Shown: positions 39,192-51,116, counted from the stretch's first letter. The stretch: DNA of 64,000 nt from Symbiodinium natans (GCA_905221605.1 CAJNDS010002103.1:186581-250580), one strand, 5' to 3'. Translations and numbers: made by a program. The notes: generated by a model not told the origin, from the letters alone.

Positions 39192-40481
39192 CAGCTGGTC
39201 TTCTGCTTGAACTGTCATTCACTTAATTAAACACGTCTGATCTCTCTCTGGCCTGGGTCTGCAAACCGGCTGGGTCAGGCTTAAGCCCAGGCTTGGCTGC
39301 TGAGCCAGCATGCTACAATAAGGACGGGCTGGTTTCTCGGACAAACGATAAGAACCCCCCCTAATACTAAAAACCCTTCGGGGGTTTTTATACAAGGGGG
39401 GGGGGGGGCCTTTTATATTAGGGGGAACGGATTAGGGTAAGCGTCAACCCTATCAACTCAGAACTCCACCCTCGAAAAGTCCTAAACCCAAACCTCAAAC
39501 CAACCCCGAACCCTAATAGACGCCGGGCCACTACGTACACCCCATGCCCTAAACCCTAAACCCTAAACCCTAAACCCTATAAACCCAAAACCCTAAACCT
39601 CATCAATCCTGAACCCTAATTCCGAAGCGTGTCGGCTGTTCAGAGAGGGCTTCGTACAGGGTGAGACGGCCGCGGAGCAACCGAAGCCTTCATCAGTTCC
39701 GTGAGGGTTTAGGGTTGAGGGCTTGTAAGGATTGGGGGGGGGAGGGGAGGGTTTAGGGCTGAGGGTGTCTATGGTGTGGTTCCGAGAGTAGGTGTGTGCG
39801 TGTGCGCGCGCAAGCTAAGCCTCTCAAACCTCAGCGTCCCTGACCTTCAGGGTTTAGGGTTATTTTGGGTTATCGGTTTCTCCCCTCAAAGAGCGTGGAT
39901 GCATGCGGAAAGCTTGAAGGAAGGCTTGCAGGAACATTTTAGCATCTCTCGAGCGAAGGAATCTAGACACGAAACCTACATATCTCAGGCCCTCAGTGAA
40001 GGGCTACGTGGGTTCAGGCTATAAGGGAGGCATGGGCTTGGGCACTCAGGTACTTCTTGAAATTAGGGATTCTATATCGGGTGTTTGGGGTTCAGGGGTG
40101 CCTAAATGGGCCCTAAACCCTAAACCCTATGGCCCTAAACCTTAAACCCTAAAACTCCCCTCTTAAAGGGGTTTATAGGGATCTCAGAGTTTCAAAGCAT
40201 TCCGGGCTGACTGCACCCCGGAGCCCTCCAGCCTATGCGAGGGCTATAGGTGGCTTATGCACATGGGCAAAGTTTGGGTTTAGGCCACAAAAGCCCTAAA
40301 CCGTCAGGGCATTTTTCAGGGCCAACAAAGGGGGGAGCTCATACAACATGCACCCTACATCACGACATGGCCTGACACCTCCAAAAATTTCAATTTCCCC
40401 AAACTGAAACCTCGAAACCCGAGGTCGACTACTTGAGAATGACTGTAGACCTTCAACCCTACACTACTATTTGCTTAAGAG

Positions 40482-40604
40482 CCCTAAAACCCTAAACCCT
40501 AAACCCTATACCCTATACCCTAAACCCTAAACCCTAAACCCTAAACCCTAAACCCTAAACCCTAAACCCTAAACCCTAAACCCTAACCCTAAACCCTAAA
40601 CCCA
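40482..40604. repeat. Interstitial telomere-type array (CCCTAAA)n
   Basis: About 17 CCCTAAA units with CCCTATA variants near the left end. Confidence 0.9.
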
Positions 40605-40856
40605 AAATGTTTTTTGAGGTTCTTAAGCAATTGTTAGTAAAGCTAACAAGTTGAGGACCCAGGGAACCCAATAGGGCTTCGGCATTGAGAGAGTCTAGGG
40701 GTTGAGGGCAGAAGCAGCTTTGGGGGGGTTTTAGGGTTTAGGGTTTAAGGTTTAGGGTTTAGGGCCTAGGGAAGACATGGCGCAAGGTGCACATAGTCTC
40801 GGACACCATGTGCTTTGCTTCAGATGCATGACCACTAGGCAGCCACCCCGTATGTA

Positions 40857-40921
40857 AGGGTCTGTGTACGAATACAGCACGTATTTAATCTGGGCCCCAA
40901 AGCTACTATATAGGAATGCAA
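40857..40921. repeat. Degenerate family B inverted-repeat element
   Basis: It contains GGGCCCCAAAGCTACTATATAG, close to the core GGGCCCCAAAGTCACTATCTAG of the complete copy at 52780-52901. The termini are decayed. Confidence 0.4.
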
Positions 40922-40943
40922 GGCCGAGGAAATAAGTAAACAC

Positions 40944-41098
40944 ATGTATATGTATACACACACGCTATCTCTACGTATATATGTATATATGTATATATGT
41001 ATATATGCATACAAGCGATCTCCATGTATATACATATATATATATATACATACTTATATATACACATACATGTGTATATATATATATATATATGTATA
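40944..41098. repeat. ATGTATAT/TATATA microsatellite
   Basis: Mixed TATATG and TATATA repeats. ORFs across it encode only low-complexity Tyr/Ile/His strings and are not genes. Confidence 0.85.
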
Positions 41099-41268
41099 TC
41101 AGGGTACACCTTTCCTGGCCCTGAAGGCCAAGTCCCAAGCCTCCACCCCTCTGAGGTTTGGGCGCATCCGAGGCGATCGCCATCGCACCCGAAGGGCAAG
41201 CAGCTGAGCTCAGGAGCCTCTTCCGCGCGCGGGCGGAGAGGCCGCGCACCTGAGTTTAGGGTTTAGGG

Positions 41269-41664
41269 TTAGGGCCCACTGGATTCGCCCCTTTTCCATC
41301 TAGACGAGACGGTTACCCGTCCTCCAGAAAATGTGAAACCTATATGTGCTGACTTCTCCTCCACCAGCCGTACCACCACTTGCTTCACTTCTGCCACATC
41401 CAACTTCATGTTCACCCCTTCCACCTCCAATACCACCACCCCTAACTTCACTGCCATCATGTCCGACTCCACTTTCACCAAGAACGCGATCGCCTCCACC
41501 AGCAAACCACGACCCACCATCACTGCCCATTTAACACGCCGAGGGGACCATCCACCACCACCCAAACCACCAGGCCCTCCGACAAGTTCGGTGCAACCGG
41601 TTGCCCTCACGCTTCCTAATGAACCGCAAACCCTAAACCCTAAACCCAATACCTCCGCCACCAC
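41269..41664 (-). CDS. Possible exon or gene fragment (hypothetical)
   Basis: The minus-strand frame of 131 codons has a plausible central segment (AVKLGVVVLEVEGVN, then VRLVEEKSA), but the C-terminal-coding side at 41269 starts within telomere-type text and the opposite strand is equally open. I recognise no domain. It is recorded as a weak possibility only. Confidence 0.15.
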   Translation of the reverse strand: MVAEVLGLGFRVCGSLGSVRATGCTELVGGPGGLGGGGWSPRRVKWAVMVGRGLLVEAIAFLVKVESDMMAVKLGVVVLEVEGVNMKLDVAEVKQVVVRLVEEKSAHIGFTFSGGRVTVSSRWKRGESSGP

Positions 41665-42094
41665 CCACAGACCAAAGAGAGTAAAGTGGTGAGGGATACC
41701 TGCAGAAGTATTTCATATGCAGCCCCAAGCCCTGCCTGTTTATAAGGACATGTCAAACCTCATCAACTTTATGTCCTGAACCCTACACCCTAAACCCTAC
41801 GAAACCCTGAGCCCTATAAACCCTGAACCCTAGACCCTCAACCCTAAACCCTAAACCCTACGCCTTAAGCCCATATTAAAGGCCGGCCGAAACCCTAAAC
41901 CCTAAACCCTAAACCCTAAACCCTAAACCCTAAACCCCAAAACCCAAAACCCAAACCCTAAACCCTGACTCGGTCCAAGTCCGAGGCGGTGTTCGCCCAG
42001 TCCTTCGCAGGCCTCACCCGCAGGACTGGGGACACGCAAGCCTGGACGCTGCGAGTTGAAGGCTTCATGGTGATGAGATTTTATCCAGCATATA

Positions 42095-42235
42095 TACATA
42101 CATACATACATACATACATACATACATACATACATACATACATACATACATACATACATACATACATACATACATACATACATACATACATACATACATA
42201 CACATATGTGTATATATATATATATATATATGTCG
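42095..42235. repeat. (CATA)n then (TA)n microsatellite
   Basis: About 27 tandem CATA units to 42204, then TATATA text to 42231. Apparent ORFs such as the MYVCMYVC repeats are products of the microsatellite. Confidence 0.95.
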
Positions 42236-42598
42236 ACATATATCTAGATCTATAACTATGTCTGTATCTACCCGTGTATGCACATGTGTACATACATACT
42301 ATATATGTATATGTATATACATAGACACATCTATATATATATATATATATGTTCTATGTTCATATACACATATATCTATCTATCTATCTATCTGTCTATA
42401 TATGCATACAAAGTGCGAGGCAGGGCTCTTTTTGGGGCCCAATTCCCTAAGCCCAAGAAGCCCTAAACTCCGAGCCCCAAACCGAGTGCCTCGTGTATCA
42501 TGTACGGCCGCGAACCCGACATCTGATTTGGGGCCTGGAGTATAGATGTCCTAGACGCCTCACTTGTATCCGTGCCTTGAGCATTGAGGTTGAGGGTT

Positions 42599-42997
42599 CT
42601 AGGGTTTAGATTTTAGGGTTGAGGATGTAGGAGCACGTGAAGCCACCCTAACTAGGCCATCATTCTTCAAAGCTGAACAAGCATTCGCCCTCTGTCTCCA
42701 GACCCCAAAAACTGTACAGCCCTCATGCAGATCGCAGAAGAATCTGGCATACCCTGGTATAAATGGACATACCAAAAAAGCCCAGCGCATCTCACAACGT
42801 TCGGCGTTTTTGGACAGGCCTAAATACCCCCCCCAACCCATCCCAACTTCGCCCAAAGCGTTCTGAAGTCTTGGCAGTTCGGACCAAGGCCCAAACTGAA
42901 GGGGCATGTCTGACGTAGGGTTTATATTCCTTGTGTCCCCAAAAGAGGACACCCAATATAAACACTCGCCAATATTAAAAAGGAACCTTATATACAC
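42599..42997 (-). CDS. Possible host exon or gene fragment (132 codons)
   Basis: The open minus-strand frame includes non-repetitive text (GPWSELPRLQNALGE; FFCDLHEGCTVFGVW) without low-complexity bias until the telomere-like end. No family is recognised and no splice partner identified. It could be an exon of a fragmented host gene or chance. Confidence 0.2.
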   Translation of the reverse strand: MYIRFLFNIGECLYWVSSFGDTRNINPTSDMPLQFGPWSELPRLQNALGEVGMGWGGYLGLSKNAERCEMRWAFLVCPFIPGYARFFCDLHEGCTVFGVWRQRANACSALKNDGLVRVASRAPTSSTLKSKP

Positions 42998-44362
42998 TCA
43001 CCAGTAGCAGTTATATGAACCGCCTGCTTCATGTAAAGCCACTGAAAGTCCAAAGCCACAGACATAAAGGTTCCGACATCTCCGCACCGAATTCTGTAAC
43101 CTCAAGCCTTTAGGGCCCCAAAGCCCGAAAACAAAAGCCTCAAAGCTTCTGAGCGTGACACTCCAGGCCCTAAAGCCCTAGAAAGCCCCCCCCCCCCCTC
43201 CCTTTGCCAAAGGCCCTCAACCTTAAAACCCACAGTCCAAGCACTGTAAAGCTTTCCAAACAGACGAGATCAGAAACCCATAGCCTGAGTGAAACCCTGC
43301 TTACATCCTCAAATCTCAAACCCACACAGTTATAAAGCACCTAACCTCGCCTAAATTCCTTCTCACCTCAATTCATTCTCTTCTGTTGTTTCTCTGGGCC
43401 ACTCTTTGCTGCGGCTGTCAACAGCCAACAGCCACCAGAGTTGCAAAGCGCTGGCGCTTTGAAACTCTGAATGCCCTAAGTCTTGTGACGAACTGCGCCA
43501 CCGGCCTCAACCCTAAGGCCTACGCTCTTTCTCGCCCTCTCCCTGAAGTTCCTGCACTCGGCCCCTGGAATGCCCCTAAACCCTAAACCCTAAACCCTAA
43601 ACCCTAACCTCTAAGCCCTAAACCCTAAACCCTAAACCCTAAACCCTAAACCCTAAACCCTTCACTCCGAACGTCCCCCACCTCGTCGCCCTCCAAGGCA
43701 GCGCCGCCTGTCCAACTTGCGATCGAAGGCTTCGAGGCATCGAGTCTTTGGTGTAGGGTTTAGGGTTTAGGGTTTAGGGTTTAGGGTTTAGGGTATAGGG
43801 TTTCGGGTTTAGGCTTACGCCCGCTTGTTATTGAATGGATTCACCGCAGTGAAGCTAGCGCAATCTTTGCTGTGGCACGCATAAACTTAGCGCTCAGGGT
43901 TTCGGTAGCACTTGTCGGGAGTTACGAGGCATTGTTAACCTGCATGATTACTGCATGATTCAACTCTAGTTCCTAGTTTGGGCCAGCGTCGCATTAAGCC
44001 CTTGGCAATTTCCACAGGAATTCTGCCACCCCAAGAAGGATAAAAAGGTTGCCTGCTCAGAGAATCACCAGATTGGCAACTCTGAATAGGCATAAGGGTT
44101 ACGGCCAGGTTGCTCCCCTTCCGCAAGGGCGACATCTGAAAGTCCACGAGAGTAACCAGCTATCTCTTAAACATGGGAACCTACCTCAATTAATGGATGC
44201 ACCTTTTGAAAGGGTAGACTGTAGGTCAGTTTTTTGTCTACCCCATGCATACACCAATCTTTGTCAGGAACCCTATTTTCACCAATAACCCTAAACCCAG
44301 AATATTCACCCAATAAGGCTATAGCAACAAAAACTCAGAATCTAATCCCTCCCTTTCCCCTG
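42998..44362. other. Intergenic, no supported gene; telomere-type arrays
   Basis: Contains CCCTAAA at 43573-43661 and, less than 100 bp later, TTTAGGG at 43752-43813, so the two arrays point at each other across a short unique spacer. Small ORFs here show no recognisable features. Confidence 0.6.
43573..43813. repeat. Convergent pair of telomere-type arrays
   Basis: About 12 CCCTAAA units (43573-43661), about 90 bp of unique sequence, then about 8 TTTAGGG units (43752-43813). This is an inverted pair that could form a hairpin. Confidence 0.85.
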
Positions 44363-44363
44363 A

Positions 44364-44432
44364 GGATCCATGCGCCCATACAGTAGATACTTGGGCCGTA
44401 AAGCTACCATCTAGGAACCCCCTTAAGGCTCA
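44364..44432. repeat. Degenerate family B inverted-repeat element
   Basis: It contains GGATCCATG, ATACTTGGGCC and CTTAAGGCTCAAGT in the order found in the complete family B copies. The terminal repeats are eroded. Confidence 0.45.
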
Positions 44433-46685
44433 AGTACATTAGCTAGTGGGGTTAAAATTAGGGGAACGATAGCTACAACTACTTATAGCCCCCAATTTAG
44501 TAACCCTACATACTAAGTCCCATGATCCTCCAAGCAGGCTACCTAAGCCCTAAACCCTAAACCCTAAACCCTAAACCCTAAACCCTAAACCCTAAACCCT
44601 AAACTACCTTGAGGTACGGTTGCGGCCCAGGGATACCCAGTCCTTGGCCGAGGACCAGCTGGTTGAGAAACTTGCTGAGGAAGGGGAGAGGCGCCGTCCT
44701 TGAATCAATAGAGTGAGCTTAGGGGTTTAGGGGTTAGGGTTTGTTTTTTTTCCATGACAAGCTCTAAACCATCACAGGGTTTAGGGGGTTTAGGGTTTAG
44801 GGTTTAGGGTTTAGGGGTTAGGGGGTTACCCTAAACCCTGAACCCTATAAACTTGTTCAGTACTAGGTGTCGTCCTTGAATCAGGAGAGGGGAGCTTAGG
44901 GGTTGAGGTTTAGCCTGAAACCTGAATTGCAAAACCCTATAAACCTAGACCTAGACTCGCCTTAGGGTTTAGGGTTTAGGGTTTAGGGCTTAGGGTTTAG
45001 GGCGCCCCCTTGAACCTGAAGAACAACAATTCGTGCGTGTCCTTGGGCTGCTTCAGACGAAAAGGGGGGGGGGGTCTCGAAATGGGTGTCTCTTTTCCTT
45101 CGGGGGCGGGGGGGGGGGGGGGGGGGGGGGGGGAGGGTTAAGGGTTGAGGTTTGAGGATTGAGGAGAGTTGAGGAGGGTTGCGGAGGTTGAGGAGGGTTG
45201 AGGCTTGAGGCTTGAGGAGGGTGGAGCAGGGTAGCCGTATCAAATGGACCCGACAATCAAGGCACCGTCCTGTCTTGGGGGGTGGGAGATTGCTACCCTA
45301 AACCCCAAACCCTAAACCCTAAAACCTAAACCCTTAATAAACCCTAAACCCCAAACCCTAAACCCTAAACAAAAAAAACCTAGACCCGAACGATCCTCGT
45401 AACCGGGCCTCCCCTTTAAGTCCAGGCCTAGGGATTTTTTAGGGGTTCCTGGTATGGGGTTTAGGGTTTGAGGTTTGGGGTTTGGGGTTTAGGGTTTAGG
45501 GTTTGGGGTTTAGGGTTTGTTTAGCATGGCGAAGCGTTTGGGGTGCATAGTGTTGAAGAAATGGTCTTCCCTACCCTCGCAACCTCGGCTTGTCAGGGTG
45601 GAGATTCAGGGACTATAGGCCTCTTGAAACCCTAAACCCTACACCCTACACCCTAAACCCTAAACCCTAAACTCTAAACCCTAAACCTTTTCATCCGTGA
45701 ACCTTCCATCTCCAAGCTTCGGGCTTCTATGTGTTTAGGGCTTCAGGTTTGGGGTTTAGGGTTTGGGGTTTAGGGTTTTGGGTTCATTTCTCATAAACCC
45801 TAAACCCCAAACCCTAAACCCTAAACCCTCAATCCCCGAGCTTGGTGGCTCATGGTGCTTAAGATTTATGGTTTTGGGGGTTTAGCCCTGTCTGCAAGAA
45901 AATCCAGTGGACGGCCCTCATGCCAGGAGTCCGAAACACCGCTAAACTCAGCCTAAATCCCAAACCCTAAACCCTAAACCTTAAACGCTAAACCCTAAAC
46001 CCTAAACGCTAAACGCTAGACGCTAGACGCTAAACTCTAAACCCTAAACCCTCCCTAAACCCTAAACCCTAAACCCTAAACCCAATAAACACCTCCTCCC
46101 TGATTCCCAAACCGGCCAATCGTGCCTCGGATTCCCATCTGGCTCCGACTCGGCACTACCCGAATTGGAGACACCTGCTCGTTTAGGGTTTAGGTCCAAG
46201 GTTAAGGGTTTGGAGTTTAGGGTTTCGGTGCTTGATCCGCTCGTTGCCAAGCACACTTCTCATGGAAAGGAACTTACACGCCCTTCACCTTTGATGATGC
46301 TCCTCCTTAAACCCTAAACCCTAGACCCTAAACCCTAAACCCTAGACCCTAGGCCCTAAACCCGAAATCCTCTTTAAAGGGCACTTGCTCGTCATGCCTT
46401 CCCAGAGCTTCGTGGCTTAGCTATCGGGACAAGGAGTTGTCGGGACAAGGAGATACTACGAATTGCTTAAGAACCCCGCAAAAGATAGAAATGCTATTCC
46501 TTATAAGGGTGAATATACGGTAATCTAGGGATCATTCATTTTAAATTGTTTGGGGGGGTTCTTGAGCAAATAATAGGTCAGGGTTTAGGAACACCGCATT
46601 CGAAGCCGCGCCTTCGTCTTCGGACTTCTCGTCCTGGACCCCCCCCCAAGCCCCCCAAGCCCCCCCCCCGCATGCTTTCTTCGCG
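44433..46685. other. Repeat-dominated intergenic DNA, no gene seen
   Basis: At least ten short telomere-type arrays in both orientations (for example 44546-44604, 44765-44820, 45298-45370, 45455-45520, 45635-45685, 45955-46083, 46312-46365), many with variants such as TTTGGGG, CGCTAAA and GACGCTA. A GAGGGTTGAGG patch (45135-45230) follows a 26-base G run. Confidence 0.7.
45108..45133. repeat. Poly-G tract of 26 bases
   Basis: Uninterrupted G run preceded by a shorter one at 45064-45074. Lengths of such tracts are unreliable in assemblies. Confidence 0.85.
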
Positions 46686-46705
46686 GATTTAGGGTTTCGG
46701 GTTGG

Positions 46706-46805
46706 TTCTGAGGGTCCATGTCCCTAAGTAGGGAGGACTTGGGCTTTTAAGCCTTAAAGTCTTGCTATATAGAGACTTTGGGGGGCCCAAATATTTAGTA
46801 ATAAG
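46706..46805. repeat. Family B inverted-repeat element, opposite orientation
   Basis: GACTTTGGGGGGCCCAAATAT is close to the reverse complement of the family B core. A GGGTCCATG terminal word is present at the left. Confidence 0.45.
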
Positions 46806-47089
46806 GTAAAAGGCTTCCTGGGATGGATGTAAAGAAGGCAACCCGGCCTCGGAAGCTTCACACCATGAGCCTAGTCTAGGGGTCGGAATCATTCTCCTTT
46901 CGGTCCCTCTATACCATGATACTAGAATGACCTCCATAACCCTGTTCCAAGTATTAAGGCCCCCTATAGAAAGTCCCGTCTTAGACTGTATTCACAAGCT
47001 CGGGAGGAGATACCTGGACCTTTAATCGTGTGGGATCTTGTTGAGAGGTGAAGAATACCAGAAAATGGAACTACAGTTTAAACACTCTG

Positions 47090-47190
47090 TATATACATAT
47101 ATATATATATAGATACATAATAATGATGCATATAATACATATATATATGTATATGCATATATATATATGTACATATATATATATATATAG
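47090..47190. repeat. TATA-rich microsatellite
   Basis: Alternating TA with ATGTATAT interruptions. No gene. Confidence 0.85.
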
Positions 47191-47313
47191 TGTTAGGTTT
47201 ATGGTCCACAGAAAACGGGGTTGCGAGTTTTAAACGTCCGGCGGACACTTCGGAGAACCGCTCCTCTCTTTAGCGACATGGAAGGGCGCCTCAAAAAAGA
47301 GCATGGGATCTAT

Positions 47314-47440
47314 GTTTAGGGTTTAGGGTTGGGTTTAGGGTTTAGGGTTTAGGGTTTAGGGTTTAGGGTTTAGGGTTTAGGGTTTAGGGTTTAGGGTTTA
47401 GGGTTTAGGGTCTAGGGTTTAGGGTTTAGGGTTTAGGGTG
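47314..47440. repeat. Interstitial telomere-type array (TTTAGGG)n
   Basis: About 18 TTTAGGG units, nearly perfect. Confidence 0.93.
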
Positions 47441-47475
47441 TAGCATTGGTCAGCTGAACGCAAAAGTGTGAAGAC

Positions 47476-47970
47476 ATGCCCACCCCGAGGCCACCCAAAC
47501 AATACTCATCACGAAACCAAACCGGAGCCAGCCAACGCCAAGCCAGCCATTCAAATCTCACATATCGAACATGTTCAGAGCACACTAAGATAAAACACTG
47601 CGAAAGCTTGGGATATGTGCGAGTCGTGAACACTTGCCGAACTTGGGGCGAGCTGTTGGCGATTTCTTGGGGGGGTCACTTGGGAACAGTGGCTGATTGG
47701 GACACTAGGAAGTCGGAGATCATCTGGGGCCAGAAGGCAGCATGTCGAGCACTGCCTGGGACTACTTTGAGGGGGTGCCAAGGGTGTCCCTTGACTTCGG
47801 AGGTCACTCGGGGGCACAAGGCAAAGGATCCCCCCCTCAGGTTTTGCGCAGGGGACGGTCTGGGCCGAAGGGCCCTCTCACAGAAAATTCAGGGCGTGAA
47901 GAGTCTGCAGGTTTTGCAAGAATCCCCCCCCACGCCGAAGTTCACTTGGCCAGAGAACGAAACTCACTAG
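47476..47970 (+). CDS. Possible hypothetical ORF (164 codons)
   Basis: Moderately long open frame in unique sequence, not repetitive. No recognised motif, and an 80-codon frame is open on the other strand over part of it. It could be an exon. Weak. Confidence 0.15.
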   Translation: MPTPRPPKQYSSRNQTGASQRQASHSNLTYRTCSEHTKIKHCESLGYVRVVNTCRTWGELLAISWGGHLGTVADWDTRKSEIIWGQKAACRALPGTTLRGCQGCPLTSEVTRGHKAKDPPLRFCAGDGLGRRALSQKIQGVKSLQVLQESPPTPKFTWPENETH

Positions 47971-48121
47971 AGCGGTCAAAGCGAGGGGTCGGACCTTTCA
48001 GAGGGCTTCTTGTCAGCTCCAAGGCCTTCTTTAGCAGCCTTCTGCCTACTGGAAGGGTCTCGGACATTTGTGTAAAAGCCCCCCTAACTGGCAGGGTTTA
48101 AGGTCCTACCAAGGGTTTACC

Positions 48122-48735
48122 AAGGGCAGGGCAGGGCCAGGGCCAGGGCCAGGGCCAGAGAGCCAGGTTCGGGCCAGGCCAGACCCAGGGCCAGGCAGGG
48201 CCAGCAGGGCCAGCAGGGGCCAGCAGACCCAGCAGGGCCAGCAGCCAGCAGGGCCAGCAGGGCCAGCAGGCCTAGCAGGGCCAGCAGAGCCAGCAGGGCA
48301 GCAGGGCAGCAGAGCCAGCAGGGCCAGCAGGGCCAGCAAGCAGGGCCAGCAGGGCAGCAGGACCAGCAGGGCCAGCAGGGCCAGCAGGGCCAACGCCGCC
48401 AGGGCCAGAACCAGGCCAGGGCCAGGGCCAGGGCCAGCCCAGGGCCAGGGCCAGGGCCAGGGCAGGGCCAGGGCCAGGGCCAGGGCCAGGGCCAGGGCCA
48501 GGGCCAGGGCCAGGGCCAGGGCCAGGGCCAGGGCCAGGGCCAGACCCAGGCCCAGGGTCAGGGCCAGAGTCAGGCTTTCGGCAAGGCAGGGTCAGGCCAG
48601 GGCCAGGAGGGCCAGGGCCAGGGCCAGGGCCAGCCAGGGCAGGGCCACGCCAGGGCCAGGAGGAGGGCCGGTCAGGGCCCAGCCCAGGGCCAGGGCCAGG
48701 GCTCGGTCAAGGCCAGGGGTTGCCAGGAATTGAAA
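48122..48735. repeat. CCAGGG / AGCAGGGCC minisatellite
   Basis: Hexamer CCAGGG and nonamer AGCAGGGCC units fill about 600 bp with strong strand asymmetry: purine-plus-C on the plus strand with few T. All six-frame ORFs over it (Arg/Ala/Gly or Leu/Ala strings) are low-complexity artefacts. Confidence 0.9.
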
Positions 48736-48921
48736 AAGGATCCCCCCCCCCTGGGGTTTAGGGTACTAATATTTATCTGAGACGAGCTAGGCGACTCTAG
48801 CTAGGCGACCCTCTCAGGAGTGTGCCTGGCAGGCTCTGCAGCCTAGCAGAGCCTGCCGTGATCTCACTAAGCGCTCAACTGCGCCCGCCTACCCCAACAG
48901 AGATGAGAGGGGTGGCGGGCG

Positions 48922-49137
48922 GGTTTAGGGTTTAGGGTTTAGGGTTTAGGGTTTAGGGTTTAGGGTTTAGGGTTTAGGGTTTAGGGTTTAGGGTTTAGGG
49001 TTTAGGGTTTAGGGTTTAGGGTTTAGGGTTTAGGGTTTAGGGTTTAGGGTTTAGGGTTTAGGGTTTAGGGTTTAGGGTTTAGGGTTTAGGGTTTAGGGGT
49101 TAGGGTTTAGGGTTTAGGGTTTAGGATTTAGGGTTAG
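48922..49137. repeat. Longest interstitial telomere-type array (TTTAGGG)n
   Basis: About 30 head-to-tail TTTAGGG heptamers over 215 bp, almost perfect except near the right end. A second short array follows at 49242-49280. Confidence 0.95.
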
Positions 49138-49280
49138 AGCACGACTTCGAGTACGGAATGTGCTGATTCGGCACCCGGGACCCGGCCCCGTGGCCAAAAC
49201 CAGGCTATTTGCGATTTGGGGCTAAAAATTACGGTTTGACAGGGTTTAGGGTTTAGGGTTTAGGGTTTAGGGTTTAGGGC

Positions 49281-49660
49281 TTCGGGTTTGAAAGCCCCTC
49301 ATGCTGTATGCGGGCCCTGAAATTCGCATGGTCGCCTGGGCGAGAGCCTCGCCGGCATGCGGAAGCACCACGCGCGCTTTGACATGAAAGCACGCGGGCG
49401 AGAGCGGCCGGGCCCACAGGAAACAAGAAGAAGGTCATCGAAGGCACTTGTCCGTGCGCGCGCCCGCCCGCGCGCGCCTCAACATGGGGGCGTGTTGCAG
49501 CCTTAGATTTAGAGACTACCAGCCTGGAGCCCTCCCAAAAAGCCCATGAGACAAAACTGCAAAATTCTTACTTTGCGCCTAAAGATTCAAAGTCCTAACG
49601 CCTAAACGAAATCACAACTCTAAACAACAAAACAAGATCTCACGAAGGGGCCCCAGAACC
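49281..49660. other. Unique spacer, GC-rich, no gene seen
   Basis: It includes CGCGCGCGCC-rich text near 49455-49480. No ORF stands out. Confidence 0.5.
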
Positions 49661-49768
49661 CGAAACCCTTAACCCCAAACCCTAAACCCCTAACCCTAAA
49701 CCCCTAACCCTAAACCCCTAACCCTAAACCCTAAACCCTAAACCCTAAACCCTAAACCCTAAACCCTA
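49661..49768. repeat. Interstitial telomere-type array (CCCTAAA)n
   Basis: CCCTAAA units, the first several as the octamer variant CCCCTAAC/CCCTAAAC. Confidence 0.9.
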
Positions 49769-50026
49769 GGCGCCTCTATGAGAGCTTGGATTCCTCCGTC
49801 TTCCTGTGCAGTGCAGGGAGTGAAGACGTTGAGCAACTGTTGACAGCTGGGCCGACTTGTTTTAGGTCTTAGGGTTTAGGGTTTAGGGTTTGGGGTTTGG
49901 GGTTTAGGGTTTAGGGTTTAGGGTTTTAGGGCTTTTCCCGACTCTCGGTGTGGGGTTTGTTAGATTTTACACTCAACTCTGCTCCTCGCTCGGAACTCTT
50001 CTCCTCGCCCGGTCTACTCCTTGATC

Positions 50027-50205
50027 ATGCCTGGAGTGCCCAACCCCAAACTGTCCCTGGAGTGCCCAACCCCACAGTCTCCCTGGCCCAACCCAGAGTG
50101 CCCCCGGAGTGCCCTAGAGTGGCCGTTCCCAACCGCAGAGTGTCACCGGAGTTCCCTAGAGTGCCCAACCCCAGTGTGTCCCCGGAGTGCCCAGCCCCAG
50201 AGTAT
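50027..50205. repeat. Imperfect minisatellite of about 28 bp
   Basis: GGAGTGCCC followed by AACCCC or a variant recurs about six times. The 107-codon plus-strand ORF covering it (repeating VPNP and ECP words) reflects the repeat and is probably not a gene. Confidence 0.65.
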
Positions 50206-50940
50206 CTCTACCAAGAAAGGGTGGGGATGTTCGAAGTAAAATTATTTACAGGTTTTTTTAGGATTGTTTAGGGGATGTTGGGGTTTTAGAGGCTTTTAGG
50301 GATTTAGGGTTTAGAGGTTTTGGGGTTTAGGGTTTAGGGTTAGGAGTGGCAATCATGTTTGGTGCTGAATTAGAGTCGCGTCGAGGTTTCTGAGTTTGAG
50401 ATGTTTAGGGTTTAGGGGTTAGGGGTTCAGGGGCTTAGGGTTTCTCCCCGCTGCATTGAACAACGAAGCCCCAAAACCCCACATGCTCTCACATGCTACG
50501 CAGGTACAAGCCCTGAACCGTATAAACCCTAGGCTGAATCCTAAACTTGAAGGGGTTCCCATATACCCTAAACCCTAAACCCTAAACCCTAAACCCTAAA
50601 CCCTAAACCCTATAAGCTTTGGGGCCCAAGTATGTGCACATGGACCCATACCTGGCCATCCAGAGGGTCCATTTGTATCCAGAATTAGGTGTCCAACAAA
50701 GCCTATGTAGTATGGTCTTGGAGGTTCCTTTTTCCAGAAGTTGTACCAGAAGTCGGCCCACTGGGCTACCCTAACCCCTAAACCCCAAAACCCCTACACC
50801 CTAAACCCTGAACCCCAGTTTCTGCGGTACATGGACCCTCTGGGCTATGGCTCGGAAAAGCGTGCGCCACCCATAGCGCTCAAACGCCGACACCCGGCAA
50901 CACCATCCCAACCGTTTGAAAATCGGAGCGGCCTTAGGGT

Positions 50941-51116
50941 AATAGGGTTTCGGGCTTGGGGTTTAGGGTTTATAGGGTTTAGGGTTTAGGGTTTAGGGTT
51001 TAGGGTTTAGGGTTTAGGGTTTAGAGTTTGGGGTTTGGGGTTTGGGGTTTGGGGTTTGGGGTTTGGGGTTTGGGGGTTAGGGTTTGGGGGTTTGGGGTTT
51101 GGGGTTTGGGGTTTCA
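50941..51116. repeat. Telomere-type array grading from TTTAGGG to TTTGGGG
   Basis: TTTAGGG copies to about 51027, then about ten TTTGGGG copies. The switch is abrupt, suggesting amplification of a variant unit. Confidence 0.9.

Larger units (their letters stand above)
39192..40943. other. Right flank of the insertion, repeat-rich, no gene seen
   Basis: CTG-rich text directly after the element continues the left flank. Beyond 39500 there are short CCCTAAA arrays at about 39547-39580 and 40120-40150, a longer one at 40482-40604, and a reversed TTTAGGG patch at about 40727-40765. A poly-G/poly-C patch lies at about 39403-39414. No ORF here looks like a gene. Confidence 0.65.

Noticed and set aside
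41923-42293. MYVCMYVC and HTYIHTYI repeat proteins
   Set aside because: Translations of the CATA microsatellite in several frames on both strands.
48068-48733. 221-codon Arg/Ala/Gly-repeat ORF
   Set aside because: Composition artefact of the CCAGGG minisatellite; the opposite strand is similarly open over part of it.
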